A stretch of 64,000 nt of DNA, taken from Serinibacter arcticus (GTDB lineage Bacteria; Actinomycetota; Actinomycetes; Actinomycetales; Beutenbergiaceae). Below the pieces are notes generated by a model. That model worked only from the letters and a program-made list of their open reading frames with translations. It made no database searches and was not told the DNA's origin. The stretch spans positions 3,906,001 to 3,970,000 of the forward strand of contig NZ_PYHR01000002.1 in NCBI RefSeq assembly GCF_003121705.1. Direction: 5' to 3'. Position numbers and translations under genes: made by a program. How positions within the stretch are numbered: position 1 is the stretch's first letter; every line of letters begins with the position of its first letter. Shown piece after piece: positions 41,403 through 50,268 of the stretch.

Positions 41403-42314
41403 ATGAGGATCGCCACGGACTCCGTGCGGGTGCGGGTGCCCGCCACCAGCGCCAATCTCGGCCCCGGCTTCGACGTGTTCGGGCTCGCGCTGGGCCTGCA
41501 CGACGTCGTCGAGGTCCGGGCCACCGCCGGCGCCACGCGGACGACGGTCCGCGGCGAGGGGGCCGGCACGGTGCCCGAGGGCGAGGAGCACCTCGTGGTG
41601 CGCGCCCTGCGCACGGGGCTGGAGCTGGCCGGGGCGCCGCAGGTCGGGCTCGACCTGACCGCGTTCAACCGCATCCCGCACGGCCGCGGCCTCGGCTCGT
41701 CGGCCGCCGCCGTCGTGGCCGGGCTGGTCGCGGCGCGCGGGCTGATCTCCGAGCCCGAGGCGCTCTCCGAGCAGGTGATCCTCGACGTCGCGACCGAGTG
41801 GGAGGGACACCCCGACAACGCGGCTGCCGTCGTGCTCGGGGGAGCGACGCTCGCCTGGACCTCTACCCCGGCCGACGCCGACGCCGCTCCGGTGGTCGAG
41901 GCGGTCCGGCTCGAGGTCGACCCGACCCTGGTGTGCACGGTGCTGATCCCGACGACGGAGCTCGCCACCACGGTGGCGCGCTCGGTCCTCCCGGCGACGG
42001 TCCCGCACGCCGACGCCGCCTTCACCGGTGCGCGCACGGCGCTGCTGGTTCTGGCGCTGGGCGGACGTCGCGAGCTGATGATGGCCGCGACCGAGGACCG
42101 GCTCCACCAGCCCTACCGCCGGGACGTCCTGCCGGACTCCTCGGCGCTCGTGGACGCGCTGCGGCGGGCCGGGCTGCCGGCCGTCATCTCGGGGGCGGGT
42201 CCGACGGTGCTCGTCCTGGGCGAGCTGCCCGACCGGGTCGAGGCCGCCGTCGTCGCCCAGGGGTGGCGCGCCATGAAGCTGCCGGTCGACCACGCGGGGG
42301 CCGGCGCGGTGTAG
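41403..42314 (+). CDS. thrB: Homoserine kinase
   Basis: 303 residues. GHMP kinase that phosphorylates homoserine for ThrC. Seen: VRVPATSANLGPGFDVFGLA at the start, the ATP loop IPHGRGLGSSAAAVVAGL near residue 90, and the C-terminal GHMP motif PAVISGAGPTVLVLGELPD near 258. ATG with AGGAG. The TAG stop is part of a TAGAGT sequence that might act as the -10 of a rho promoter. Complete, normal length. Confidence 0.96.
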   Translation: MRIATDSVRVRVPATSANLGPGFDVFGLALGLHDVVEVRATAGATRTTVRGEGAGTVPEGEEHLVVRALRTGLELAGAPQVGLDLTAFNRIPHGRGLGSSAAAVVAGLVAARGLISEPEALSEQVILDVATEWEGHPDNAAAVVLGGATLAWTSTPADADAAPVVEAVRLEVDPTLVCTVLIPTTELATTVARSVLPATVPHADAAFTGARTALLVLALGGRRELMMAATEDRLHQPYRRDVLPDSSALVDALRRAGLPAVISGAGPTVLVLGELPDRVEAAVVAQGWRAMKLPVDHAGAGAV

Positions 42315-42551
42315 AGTGGCGGTGCACCGCGCGGCATCCCAGCGCACGACCACCGTGGTCACCCCTCCCCGATCGCCCTCCCTGTGGAGCCGATCGGGAG
42401 GACGACCGCCCGTGGCTGCATCTGGATGGCAACCAGACGCCCCCGACCTGGCCTACCGGTGCGGACGATCCGACGCCCCGTCCCTGTGGACGCGTTGGTC
42501 CCCATCTCTCCACGACATCGCGTCACCCCGACGCACCCGCAAAGGACACTC
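42315..42551 (+). promoter_or_regulatory. rho leader region (237 bases)
   Basis: No gene seen. A possible -10 (TAGAGT) overlaps the thrB stop. A hairpin with 8-bp arms CCCGATCG (42368-42375) and CGATCGGG (42391-42398) and a 15-base loop lies in the middle, and the rest is C-rich and G-poor in places (for example around 42420-42460 and 42500-42545), as expected of rut-like sites. Rho autoregulates through its leader in other bacteria; that this leader does so is inference. Confidence 0.4.
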
Positions 42552-44569
42552 GTGACAGACACCACCGACTCCACCGCCACCCGCGGTGGGTCCCTCAGCA
42601 CCCTTCGCCTCGCCGAGCTGCAGCAGCTCGCGAGCGGGATGGGCATCTCCGGCACCTCGAAGATGCGCAAGGGCGACCTCGTGACGGCGATCCGGTCGGC
42701 ACGTGGGGGCGACGGCGCCTCCGCCGGCCGCGAGCGCGCGCCGCGTGCCGCCGCCGCTCCGGCCGCCGAGCAGGCGCCGGCATCGGCTCCGAAGGAGTCC
42801 GCCCCGGCACGCGCCGAGCAGCCCGCACGCGCCGAGAAGTCCGATCGCGCCGAGCAGTCCGCGCGTGGCGAGCAGCCGGCCGAGTCCGGCGGCGAGTCGC
42901 GTCGTGGGCGCAACCGTCGCGACCGCTCCGGCGGCGGCGACGCCGAGCAGGCCCCGGCCGCGCAGAACGACCGCGGCGAGCGGACCGAGCGCAGTGAGCG
43001 CACCGACCGCAGCGCCGGCGAGCAGTCCGACGGCGCCCCGCGCCAGGGTCGCCGCCAGCGCGACGGCCAGCAGCGTGAGGGCCAGGGCAACCGCCGGCCC
43101 GCGCTCGACGACATCAAGCTCCCGGAGCCCCGCAGCGAGGACGCCGCCCCCAGGGGCAGCGCGGCCAGCAGGGCGGCGGCCAGAACGGTCAGGGCGGTCA
43201 GAACGCGCAGGGCGGCAACCGTCAGCGCCAGGCCGAGCAGCGTCAGGCCGACGCCTACGACGACGAGCCCGGCGGCCGTCGTCGTCGCGGCCGCGACCGG
43301 TTCCGCGACCGTGACCGTGATCGCAAGCAGAACCGCCGCGGCGGCCGCGGCGAGGCCCCGCTCACCTACGACGAGGTCGAGCTGTCCGACGACGACGTGC
43401 TGGTCACCGTCGCGGGCGTGCTGGACATCGCCGACAACTACGGCTTCATCCGCACCTCGGGCTACCTGCCCGGGTCGGACGACGTCTACGTCCCGCTCGC
43501 GCAGGTCAAGAAGTACAGCCTGCGTCGCGGCGACGCCGTCACCGGTGCGATCCGCGCCCCCCGCGAGGGCGAGCAGCCCAGCGGCGGGCAGGGCAACCGC
43601 CAGAAGTTCAACGCGCTGGTCCGCCTCGACACGGTCAACGGCATGCCGCTGGAGAAGGCGCGCAACCGCCCCGACTTCAGCAAGCTGACGCCGCTCTACC
43701 CGCAGCAGCGGCTGCGGCTCGAGACCCAGCCGCAGGCGATCACCGCGCGGATCATCGATCTCGTGTCGCCGATCGGCAAGGGCCAGCGCGGCCTGATCGT
43801 CGCGCCGCCCAAGGCCGGCAAGACGATCGTCATGCAGCAGCTCGCCAACGCGATCACGACGAACAACCCCGAGGTCCACCTCATGGTCGTCCTCGCGGAC
43901 GAGCGTCCCGAGGAGGTCACGGACTGGGCCCGGACCGTCAAGGGCGAGGTCATCGCCTCGACGTTCGACCGTCCGCCGTCCGACCACACCACCGTCGCCG
44001 AGCTCGCCATCGAGCGCGCCAAGCGTCTCGTGGAGCTGGGCCAGGACGTCGTCGTGCTGCTCGACTCGCTCACGCGTCTCTCCCGCGCCTACAACCTGGC
44101 GGCCCCGGCCTCCGGGCGCATCCTCTCGGGTGGTGTGGACGCCTCGGCGCTCTACCCGCCGAAGAAGTTCTTCGGTGCGGCGCGCAACATCGAGCACGGC
44201 GGCTCGCTGACGATCCTCGCCTCGGCGCTGGTGGAGACCGGTTCCAAGATGGACGAGGTCATCTTCGAGGAGTTCAAGGGCACCGGAAACATGGAGCTTC
44301 GCCTGTCGCGGCACCTGTCCGACAAGCGCATCTTCCCGGCGATCGACGTCAACGCGTCCGGCACCCGTCGCGAGGAGATCCTCGTGGCCGCCGACGAGCT
44401 CAAGATCATCTGGAAGCTCCGCCGCATCATGGGTGGCCTCGAGCAGCAGCCCGCGCTCGAGCTGCTCCTGGGCAAGGTCCGCGAGATCCCGACGAACGCC
44501 GAGTTCCTCATGACGGTGCAGAAGACGACGCCGTCGGTCCCCGACCAGAAGAACGAGCTGGTCGGCTGA
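42552..44569 (+). pseudogene. rho: Transcription termination factor Rho, one -1 frameshift in this sequence
   Basis: Corrected length about 672 residues. RNA-dependent hexameric helicase that ends transcription. The N-terminal half starts with a Rho N domain (LRLAELQQLASGMGISGTSK) followed by a ~190-residue Arg/Gly/Gln/Glu-rich insertion typical of high-GC actinobacteria. After the break the RNA-binding cold-shock-like domain (LDIADNYGFIRTSGYLPGSD) and ATPase core follow, with P-loop APPKAGKTIVMQQL, VVLLDSLTRLSRAYN and SGRILSGGVDASALYPPKKF. The break is in a C5 run at 43147-43151; a sixth C restores ...EDAAPQGQRGQQGGG. GTG start with AAAGGA. As Rho is usually needed for growth here, a base error is far likelier than a dead gene. 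Confidence 0.95.
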
Positions 44570-44610
44570 CGCACCGGTCACCCGATCACCCGGGCCTCAC
44601 GGCCTGATCA

Positions 44611-44654
44611 CGACGGCGGGGCGCCCCTTCTGCGGAAGGGGCGCCCCGCCGTCG
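44611..44654. terminator. Long bidirectional hairpin terminator after rho
   Basis: A perfect 20-bp stem (CGACGGCGGGGCGCCCCTTC and its complement) with a TGCG loop, 41 bases after the rho stop and 55 bases from the stop of the convergent HNH gene. No T tract. Confidence 0.85.
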
Positions 44655-44708
44655 TCGTGCTCGCCGACGGTGACCGGGGCTGCAGGTCTGGCCCAACCCT
44701 CACCCGCC

Positions 44709-46532
44709 TCAGACGGCGGAGCCGGAGTGGAAGGCGTTGCTCGTGAGCCGCGGGAGCGCCGACCAGGGAGGCGTGAACCTGGCACGCCCGCCCTCGAGCC
44801 GGACGGTCCAGCCGGCCTGGTGCACGAGGTGGTGGTGGCCGGAGCACACCAGCACCGCGTTGTCGGTGCCGGTGCTGCCGCCGAGTGCCCAGTCGACGAT
44901 GTGGTGACCCTCGCACCAGCTGGCCGGGATCGTGCAGCCGGGGAAGGCGCACCCCTTGTCGCGGGCCGTGAGGGCGCGACGCATCCAGGCGGGGACGAGG
45001 CGGTTGTCTCGTCCGACGTCGAGGATCCGACCCGTGGTGCCCAGGACGACCGGGATGAGGTCGGCGTCGCAGGCCAGTCGTCGGACGAGGGTGAGGGGAA
45101 CGGGTCCCGCGTGCGGGAGGTGGGCGAGGCCGCCGGGCGGTGGCGACGGCGGTGGTGCTGACGAGGGCACTGGCGGAGGTCCGGGGGACGGAGGTCGGGA
45201 CGGCGGTCTGATCGCTGCGGGACCCCGGCGCACGGAAGCGGGAACATCCTCCTCGTGCACCACCAGGGCCCGGGGATCGGCGCTGCTGCCACTGCCGTCG
45301 CCACTGCAGCCTCCGCCCGACGTGCTCGCTGCGCCGCCGGTGAGGTGGCCGATCCGATCGCCGTGACCGACGCCGTTCAGACCTCCGAGCAGGTCGGAGA
45401 GCTGCATGGTGACCATGACCTGCGTGGGCGCGCCGCCGGTCCGGGGAAGATCGCCGCTGCGCAGGGCGGCGCCGCAGGCGGACAGCAGGGCGTCGAGCAT
45501 CCGCGCGGCCCGTGACCGGGTGTCGGACGCCATCGCCTGCCGATCGATCTCGTTCAGGACGGTGGCGTCCGTCGACTCTGTCGTATCGGTGCCGTCCGTG
45601 CCGTCCGTGCCGTCCGTGCCGTCCGTGCCGTCCGTGGCGCCGTCGCCCGGCCCATCCGCGCCCACCGTCGCGCGGCGCGGGTTCGTCGCCGTGTCGAAGA
45701 TCGTGGTGAGGACCTCGCGCTGGAGCTGGTCGACGATGAGCTTGATCGTGGTGAGGCCGTTCCGGGTCGTGCCGACGAAGGCGCCCCGGCGGTGGTCGGT
45801 CTCGTCGGGGGCCGGCCCGTCGGGATCGATGAGGACGATGGCGCGGTCGGCCAGCCGTCCGAGGCTGTCGGGATCGAAGGTGAGCGCGTGCTCGGCGAGC
45901 GTCTCCTCGACCGCTCGGGCGGCCTCGGGCCCCGCGACCTGCTCCGCCCTGGTGCTCGCCCGGGCCACGTGCCGAGCCGCGTCGCCGCTGACCTCGCCGA
46001 TCACGGCTCCCACGTGCTCGAGCCGGGGCGGCAGCGTCTCGCCGCCGAGGGTCGTGCGTGACAGGACCTGGTGGGCGAGCCTGATCCGGCGGGAGGCGTC
46101 GGCCCCCGAGATCCGCAGTCGGGTCCGCAGCAGGTCCCGCCCGGTGCGGAACGGCGACCTCGACCGTGCGGTCGCGCAGTCGTCGCGGCCCGCCGCGCCG
46201 GTCTCGGTTACCGCCGTGAGGCCCTGCCCGGCGTGGTCCACCAGGGCGGAGCTGCCGGTCGGGGCGGGCGCGGCCTCGTCGACGGCGCGGGCGACCAGGA
46301 GGCGGAGGTGGTCGACCTGGCGACCCAGGACCTCGACCGCCTCGGCGAGCTCGAGGGCGACGTCGTGCGTCGCGCCGGCGAGGTCGCGGGTCAGTGCGGC
46401 GACGGCGTCCAGCGCGAGGTCGTGCGCCGTGGCGAGCACAGCGTCGCTCGTCCCGGCAGCCGCCGAGATCGCGGCGGCAGGAAGGTGAGCGGGAGCCGCT
46501 GCCCCCACCGTCTCTCGCCGCTCCGTGCCCAT
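44709..46532 (-). CDS. DUF222/HNH endonuclease signature protein (13E12 repeat family)
   Basis: 607 residues. Members of this dispersed actinobacterial family join a DUF222 helical region to a C-terminal HNH nuclease domain; the target is unknown. Seen: helical DUF222 part ([40 protein letters not shown]), five TDG repeats near residue 300-315, a Gly/Ser and Pro-rich linker (about 395-455), and the HNH domain near 515-560 with [19 protein letters not shown] and [19 protein letters not shown], all metal and catalytic residues present. A LexA-box-like site is 12 bases upstream of the ATG. It stands between rho and rpmE, which are neighbours in related genomes, so it was probably inserted. Confidence 0.9.
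   Translation of the reverse strand: MGTERRETVGAAAPAHLPAAAISAAAGTSDAVLATAHDLALDAVAALTRDLAGATHDVALELAEAVEVLGRQVDHLRLLVARAVDEAAPAPTGSSALVDHAGQGLTAVTETGAAGRDDCATARSRSPFRTGRDLLRTRLRISGADASRRIRLAHQVLSRTTLGGETLPPRLEHVGAVIGEVSGDAARHVARASTRAEQVAGPEAARAVEETLAEHALTFDPDSLGRLADRAIVLIDPDGPAPDETDHRRGAFVGTTRNGLTTIKLIVDQLQREVLTTIFDTATNPRRATVGADGPGDGATDGTDGTDGTDGTDGTDTTESTDATVLNEIDRQAMASDTRSRAARMLDALLSACGAALRSGDLPRTGGAPTQVMVTMQLSDLLGGLNGVGHGDRIGHLTGGAASTSGGGCSGDGSGSSADPRALVVHEEDVPASVRRGPAAIRPPSRPPSPGPPPVPSSAPPPSPPPGGLAHLPHAGPVPLTLVRRLACDADLIPVVLGTTGRILDVGRDNRLVPAWMRRALTARDKGCAFPGCTIPASWCEGHHIVDWALGGSTGTDNAVLVCSGHHHLVHQAGWTVRLEGGRARFTPPWSALPRLTSNAFHSGSAV
45591..45635. repeat. Five perfect copies of a 9-bp repeat inside the HNH gene
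   Basis: GCCGTCCGT repeated five times without change. In the HNH gene's frame it encodes Thr-Asp-Gly repeats, forming a flexible acidic linker between the DUF222 region and the rest. Being a multiple of three, copy number can vary without breaking the frame. Confidence 0.95.
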
Positions 46533-46543
46533 GATCCATTTTC

Positions 46544-46559
46544 TCGTACGCGCGTTCGA
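46544..46559 (-). promoter_or_regulatory. LexA (SOS) box-like operator upstream of the HNH gene
   Basis: Minus-strand reading TCGAACGCGCGTACGA, one mismatch from the actinobacterial/Bacillus LexA consensus TCGAAC-N4-GTTCGA. It is the core of a 24-bp near-perfect palindrome (46540-46563, one mismatched pair) and ends 12 bases before the ATG, so bound repressor would block the gene. Known: several 13E12-family genes of M. tuberculosis carry SOS boxes. Confidence 0.65.
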
Positions 46560-46778
46560 GAAACAAGAGTCTGTGTCCACAGATGTGGCGAGATTCCGCG
46601 CCTGCGGGCGTCGCGCGCGCCGGCTGGGGACAGTCCGCGACGCCGCCAACCAGGTGATCTCCCTCACCCGGGGCCGGACGCCCCCGCGGGATCTGGCAGA
46701 ATATCCCGTTGGCTCCCGGTTCACGCCCCGTGCACTCCGTCTCGGCGACCCGGTAGCACCCCTAATGAGGAGGACTCC

Positions 46779-46994
46779 ATGAAGAGCGGTATTCACCCCG
46801 AGTACGTCGTCACCGAGGTGACGTGCACCTGCGGCAACACCTTCACCACCCGGAGCACCGAGAAGTCGGGCAAGATCAGCTCCGACGTGTGCAGCGCCTG
46901 CCACCCGTTCTACACGGGCAAGCAGAAGATCCTGGACACCGGTGGCCGGGTCGCGGCGTTCGAGCGTCGCTTCGGCAAGAAGGCCGCCAACTAG
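46779..46994 (+). CDS. rpmE: 50S ribosomal protein bL31 (zinc-binding form)
   Basis: 71 residues. Seen: [20 protein letters not shown] and [20 protein letters not shown], giving Cys16, Cys18, Cys38 and Cys41, the zinc ligands of the C+ form. Full length. ATG with GAGGAGGA upstream. Usually directly behind rho; here separated by the HNH gene. A strong terminator follows, so it is probably transcribed alone from a promoter in the 246-base gap upstream. Confidence 0.97.
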   Translation: MKSGIHPEYVVTEVTCTCGNTFTTRSTEKSGKISSDVCSACHPFYTGKQKILDTGGRVAAFERRFGKKAAN

Positions 46995-47003
46995 CGACCT
47001 CGA

Positions 47004-47037
47004 CGAGCGCCGGCACCCTTCGGGGGGCCGGCGCTCG
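47004..47037 (+). terminator. Intrinsic terminator after rpmE
   Basis: A 15-bp stem with one A-G mismatch (arms CGAGCGCCGGCACCC and GGGGGCCGGCGCTCG), TTCG tetraloop, followed by TTTCGTCTTTT, so both hairpin and T-rich tract are present. Begins 9 bases after the stop. Confidence 0.9.
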
Positions 47038-47096
47038 TTTCGTCTTTTCCGGGCCTCACCACCCGGCACCACCCCGCACAACCGCAAGGAGCTGTC

Positions 47097-48185
47097 GTGA
47101 GCGAGGACTTCGCCGTCGTGAACGGACTGCTGGACGAGTACGCCCAGCTGGAGAAGGACCTCGCCGACCCCGAGCTGCACGCCAGCCCCGGCCGGGCGAA
47201 GAAGGTCGGCCGGCGCTACGCCGAGCTCGGCCGCGTCGTCGGGGCCTACCGCGCCTGGCACTCCGCCGTCTCCGACGCCGGGGCCGCCGCCGAGCTGGCC
47301 GACGAGGACCCCGACTTCGCCGCCGAGCACGCCGAGCTGCTCGCGAAGGTCGCCCCGGCGGCCGAGACGCTGCGCCGCGTGCTCGTGCCCCGCGACCCCG
47401 ACGACGGCCGCGACGTCATCCTCGAGATCAAGGCGGGGGAGGGCGGCGAGGAGTCGGCCCTGTTCGCCGGTGACCTCCTGCGGATGTACATGCGCTACGC
47501 CGAGCGCCGCGGCTGGTCGACCCAGATCATCGAGGCCACCGACTCCGCGCTCGGCGGCTACAAGGACGTCCAGCTCGCCGTGAAGTCCAAGGGTGGAACG
47601 GCGCCCGAGGACGGTGTCTGGGCCGCCCTGAAGTACGAGGGCGGCGTGCACCGCGTCCAGCGGGTTCCCGTGACCGAGTCGCAGGGTCGCATCCACACGT
47701 CCGCCGCCGGCGTCCTCGTGCTGCCCGAGGCCGACGACGAGGGCGAGGTCGAGATCGACGGGAACGACCTCCGCATCGACGTCTTCCGCTCCTCCGGCCC
47801 CGGCGGCCAGAGCGTCAACACGACCGACTCCGCCGTACGCATCACCCACCTGCCCACGGGCATCGTGGTCTCGATGCAGAACGAGAAGAGCCAGCTGCAG
47901 AACCGCGAGGCCGGCATGCGCGTGCTGCGCGCCCGCATCCTGGCCGCGCGCCAGGAGGAGGCCGCCGCCGCCGCCAGCGAGGCCCGCCGCAGCCAGGTCC
48001 GCACGGTCGACCGCTCCGAGCGCATCCGTACGTACAACTTCCCCGAGAACCGCATCGCGGACCACCGCACGGGGTACAAGTCCTACAACCTCGACACCGT
48101 GCTCGACGGCGAGCTCGACGCCGTGATCGCCTCCGCCGTCGAGACGGACGAGGCAGCGCGGCTGGCGGCGGCGGGGGACCAGTGA
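47097..48185 (+). CDS. prfA: Peptide chain release factor 1
   Basis: 362 residues. Reads UAA and UAG stop codons and releases the peptide. Seen: [20 protein letters not shown] near residue 104, the stop-codon recognition stretch [20 protein letters not shown] near 184 with the PxT tripeptide, the catalytic [20 protein letters not shown] near 236, and [23 protein letters not shown] start with AAGGAG 7 bases upstream. Its stop overlaps the prmC start (GTGA), matching the enzyme that methylates its GGQ glutamine. Confidence 0.97.
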   Translation: MSEDFAVVNGLLDEYAQLEKDLADPELHASPGRAKKVGRRYAELGRVVGAYRAWHSAVSDAGAAAELADEDPDFAAEHAELLAKVAPAAETLRRVLVPRDPDDGRDVILEIKAGEGGEESALFAGDLLRMYMRYAERRGWSTQIIEATDSALGGYKDVQLAVKSKGGTAPEDGVWAALKYEGGVHRVQRVPVTESQGRIHTSAAGVLVLPEADDEGEVEIDGNDLRIDVFRSSGPGGQSVNTTDSAVRITHLPTGIVVSMQNEKSQLQNREAGMRVLRARILAARQEEAAAAASEARRSQVRTVDRSERIRTYNFPENRIADHRTGYKSYNLDTVLDGELDAVIASAVETDEAARLAAAGDQ

Positions 48186-49045
48186 CGCCCGAGCTGCGCG
48201 CGATGGTGCGCGGCGCGAGCGAGATCCTCGACGAGGCGGGCGTGCCGTCCGCCGAGCACGACGCCCGTGCCCTGGCCGCGTACGCGCTCGCCGTGCCGCA
48301 CCTCGCCTACGCGCCGTCCGAGCTGCCCGACGACTTCCGCGCCGAGTTCGCGGAGCTCGTCGACCGGCGACGGCGGCGCGAGCCGCTCCAGCACATCGTC
48401 GGCCACACGGTGTTCCGCCACGTGACGCTGCGGGTCGAACCGGGCGTCTTCGTGCCGCGCCCCGAGACCGAGGTCGTCGCCCAGCACGCGATCGACGCCG
48501 CCGTCGCCGTCGTGGCGACCGGACGCGACCCGCTCGTCGTCGACCTGTGCTGCGGCGCCGGCGGGATCGCCGTGTCCGTCGACGTCGAGGTGCGCGCCAG
48601 CGCCGTCGTGGCGGTCGACGCCTCGCCCGAGGCCGTCGCCCTGACCCGTCACAACCACGGGGCCGTGGGCTCGAGCCCGCTGCGGGCCGAGGTCGGCGAC
48701 GTCCGCGACCCCGCGCTGCTCGCCGACCTCGACGGCACCGTCGACGTGCTCGTCTCCAACCCGCCGTACATCCCGCCCGACGCCGTCCCGACCGAGCCCG
48801 AGGTGCGCGACTTCGACCCCGATCTCGCGCTCTACGGCGGGGGCCTCGACGGGCTCGAGGTGCCGCGCGCCGTCGTGCTCGCCGCCCGCCGCCTGCTGCG
48901 GAGCGGGGGAGTGTTCGTGATGGAGCACGCCGAGGTGCAGGCCGAGGCCGTGCGCGAGATCACCGCCGCGGCGGGGTTCGTCGAGGTCAGCTCGTTCGAG
49001 GACCTCACGCACCGTCCGCGGGGTGTGCGCGCCGTCGCTCCCTGA
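48182..49045 (+). CDS. prmC: Release factor glutamine methyltransferase PrmC
   Basis: 287 residues. Methylates the Gln of the GGQ motif in release factors using S-adenosylmethionine. Seen: N-terminal helical domain ([20 protein letters not shown]), [18 protein letters not shown] near residue 99, SAM-binding [16 protein letters not shown] near 120, and the substrate motif [11 protein letters not shown] near 192. GTG start overlapping the prfA stop. The last 41 bases overlap the 3' end of the convergent VanZ-like gene. Confidence 0.95.
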   Translation: MTPELRAMVRGASEILDEAGVPSAEHDARALAAYALAVPHLAYAPSELPDDFRAEFAELVDRRRRREPLQHIVGHTVFRHVTLRVEPGVFVPRPETEVVAQHAIDAAVAVVATGRDPLVVDLCCGAGGIAVSVDVEVRASAVVAVDASPEAVALTRHNHGAVGSSPLRAEVGDVRDPALLADLDGTVDVLVSNPPYIPPDAVPTEPEVRDFDPDLALYGGGLDGLEVPRAVVLAARRLLRSGGVFVMEHAEVQAEAVREITAAAGFVEVSSFEDLTHRPRGVRAVAP

Positions 49046-49469
49046 CTGCTCGCTCCGCCATCCGCCGTTCCCGCAACCGCCACCAGCGGTACGCCCACCA
49101 GCCCAGCACGATCCCGACGGCGTCGGCCGCGAGATCGGTGACGTCGCCGCTGCGGTCGGGCAGCAGCCAGTGCTGGACGACCTCGCTCGCGACGGCGTTG
49201 ATCGCGACGCCGACGAGCAGCCACCGCGCGGGGACGCCGGCCAGCAGGCCGGTGAAGGTCAGCGCGGCGAACGTCGCCACGTGGCCGAGCAGGTCCAGGC
49301 GCAGCGACGACGGCGGTCCGGGGACCGAGGGCGCGTACATCGTGGCGAGGTTGACGGCCAGCGCGCCACCGAACAGCGCCCAGCGGATCGCACGGGGAGG
49401 CCGCGTCGGAGATTCCCGACGGCGGAGGGCCGGGTCCGATCGGTGGCTGCCACGACCCGAGCCTGCCAC
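49005..49469 (-). CDS. VanZ-family membrane protein
   Basis: 154 residues from a GTG at MAGSGRGSHRSDPALRR. VanZ-like proteins are small membrane proteins; most do not confer glycopeptide resistance. Seen: three or four hydrophobic segments (WALFGGALAVNLATMYA; LLGHVATFAALTFTGLLAG; RWLLVGVAINAVASEVVQHW; AADAVGIVLGWWAYRWW) and the VanZ pattern HVATF...ASEVVQHWLLPDRSGDVTDL with conserved Glu/Gln-His and Asp. A longer start at 49496 would overlap the divergent gene. The start codon lies in an 18-bp palindrome. The C-terminal tail is very basic ([19 protein letters not shown]). Confidence 0.75.
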   Translation of the reverse strand: MAGSGRGSHRSDPALRRRESPTRPPRAIRWALFGGALAVNLATMYAPSVPGPPSSLRLDLLGHVATFAALTFTGLLAGVPARWLLVGVAINAVASEVVQHWLLPDRSGDVTDLAADAVGIVLGWWAYRWWRLRERRMAERAVRERRRAHPADGA

Positions 49470-49479
49470 GCGTGGCAGG
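49462..49479. promoter_or_regulatory. 18-bp perfect palindrome between divergent VanZ-like and sua5-like genes
   Basis: CCTGCCACGCGTGGCAGG, two 9-base halves with no centre gap. It covers the VanZ-like start codon and ends 9 bases before the GTG of the sua5-like gene. It may be an operator or an mRNA hairpin near the start; no factor is known. Confidence 0.5.
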
Positions 49480-49488
49480 ATCGGGGCC

Positions 49489-50268
49489 GTGACCATCCTG
49501 TCGTGCACCCCCGCGCAGCGCTCCGCGAACATCGCCGACGCCGCGGGCGTCCTGGCCACCGGAGGACTCGTCGTCCTCCCCACCGACACCGTCTACGGGA
49601 TCGCCGCCGACGCGTTCGACCCCGACGCGGTCGCCGCGCTGCTGGCCGCCAAGGGCCGCGGTCGGCAGATGCCGCCCCCCGTGCTCGTCGCCTCCGCGAC
49701 CATGCTCGACGTGCTCGCCGTCGGCGTCCCCGCGTCCGCCCGGGCCCTGGCCGAGGCGTTCTGGCCCGGAGCGCTGACGATCATCGTCCGCGCCCAGCCG
49801 AGCCTCACGTGGGACCTGGGGGAGACGGCGGGGACGGTCGCGCTGCGGATGCCCGACCACGAGGTCGCGCTCGACCTGCTGCGCACCACCGGTCCGCTCG
49901 CCGTGTCCTCGGCCAACCGCACGGGCCAGCCCGCCGCGACGAACGCCCAGGACGCCGTCGCCCAGCTCGGCGCGCGCGTGGCCCGCTACCTGGACGACGG
50001 CGAGGCGCCCGGCGGGCAGTCCTCGACCATCGTCGACGCCACGACGGCGCAGCTGACGATCGTCCGCGAGGGTGCGATCGGCCGGGAGCAGCTCGCCGCC
50101 GTCGTGCCGCACCTGCGCACGGTCGTGGCGGAGCCGACCGCGGAGCCGACCGCAGAGCCGACCGAGGAGCCTGCCTCCGCACCGACGGCGGCCACCGACG
50201 CCCCCCGGCAGCAGCCCACCGACGCCGTCGACGACGTCGCTCCGCCCGCCGACGAGGCGCGCGGGTGA
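49489..50268 (+). CDS. L-threonylcarbamoyladenylate synthase (Sua5/YwlC/YrdC family)
   Basis: 259 residues. Makes the threonylcarbamoyl-AMP used for t6A37 of tRNAs reading ANN codons. Seen: AAGVLATGGLVVLPTDTVYG near residue 20-40 (the KxR/ST region of YrdC), AAKGRGRQMPPPVLVAS near 60, LTIIVRAQPSLTW, VALRMPDHEVALDLLRTTGP, and AVSSANRTGQPAATNAQDA near 140. After the YrdC domain there is a ~45-residue low-complexity tail with AEPTAEPTAEPTEEPA instead of the Sua5 domain. GTG start, 9 bases after the palindrome. Stop overlaps the wecA-like start (GTGA). Threonine is supplied by the genes upstream. Confidence 0.9.
   Translation: MTILSCTPAQRSANIADAAGVLATGGLVVLPTDTVYGIAADAFDPDAVAALLAAKGRGRQMPPPVLVASATMLDVLAVGVPASARALAEAFWPGALTIIVRAQPSLTWDLGETAGTVALRMPDHEVALDLLRTTGPLAVSSANRTGQPAATNAQDAVAQLGARVARYLDDGEAPGGQSSTIVDATTAQLTIVREGAIGREQLAAVVPHLRTVVAEPTAEPTAEPTEEPASAPTAATDAPRQQPTDAVDDVAPPADEARG

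Noticed and set aside
46571-46582. CTGTGTCCACAG palindrome, also like a DnaA box
   Set aside because: Single copy and one mismatch from the box; the stronger signal here is the LexA-like site.
44709-48065. 1118-codon frame joining the HNH gene to antisense of rpmE and prfA
   Set aside because: The upstream part is antisense to certain genes; the HNH protein starts at the ATG at 46532 below its operator.
49005-49589. Longer VanZ-like start at 49496 or 49589
   Set aside because: Both would overlap the divergent sua5-like gene's start; coding character begins after the GTG at 49469.
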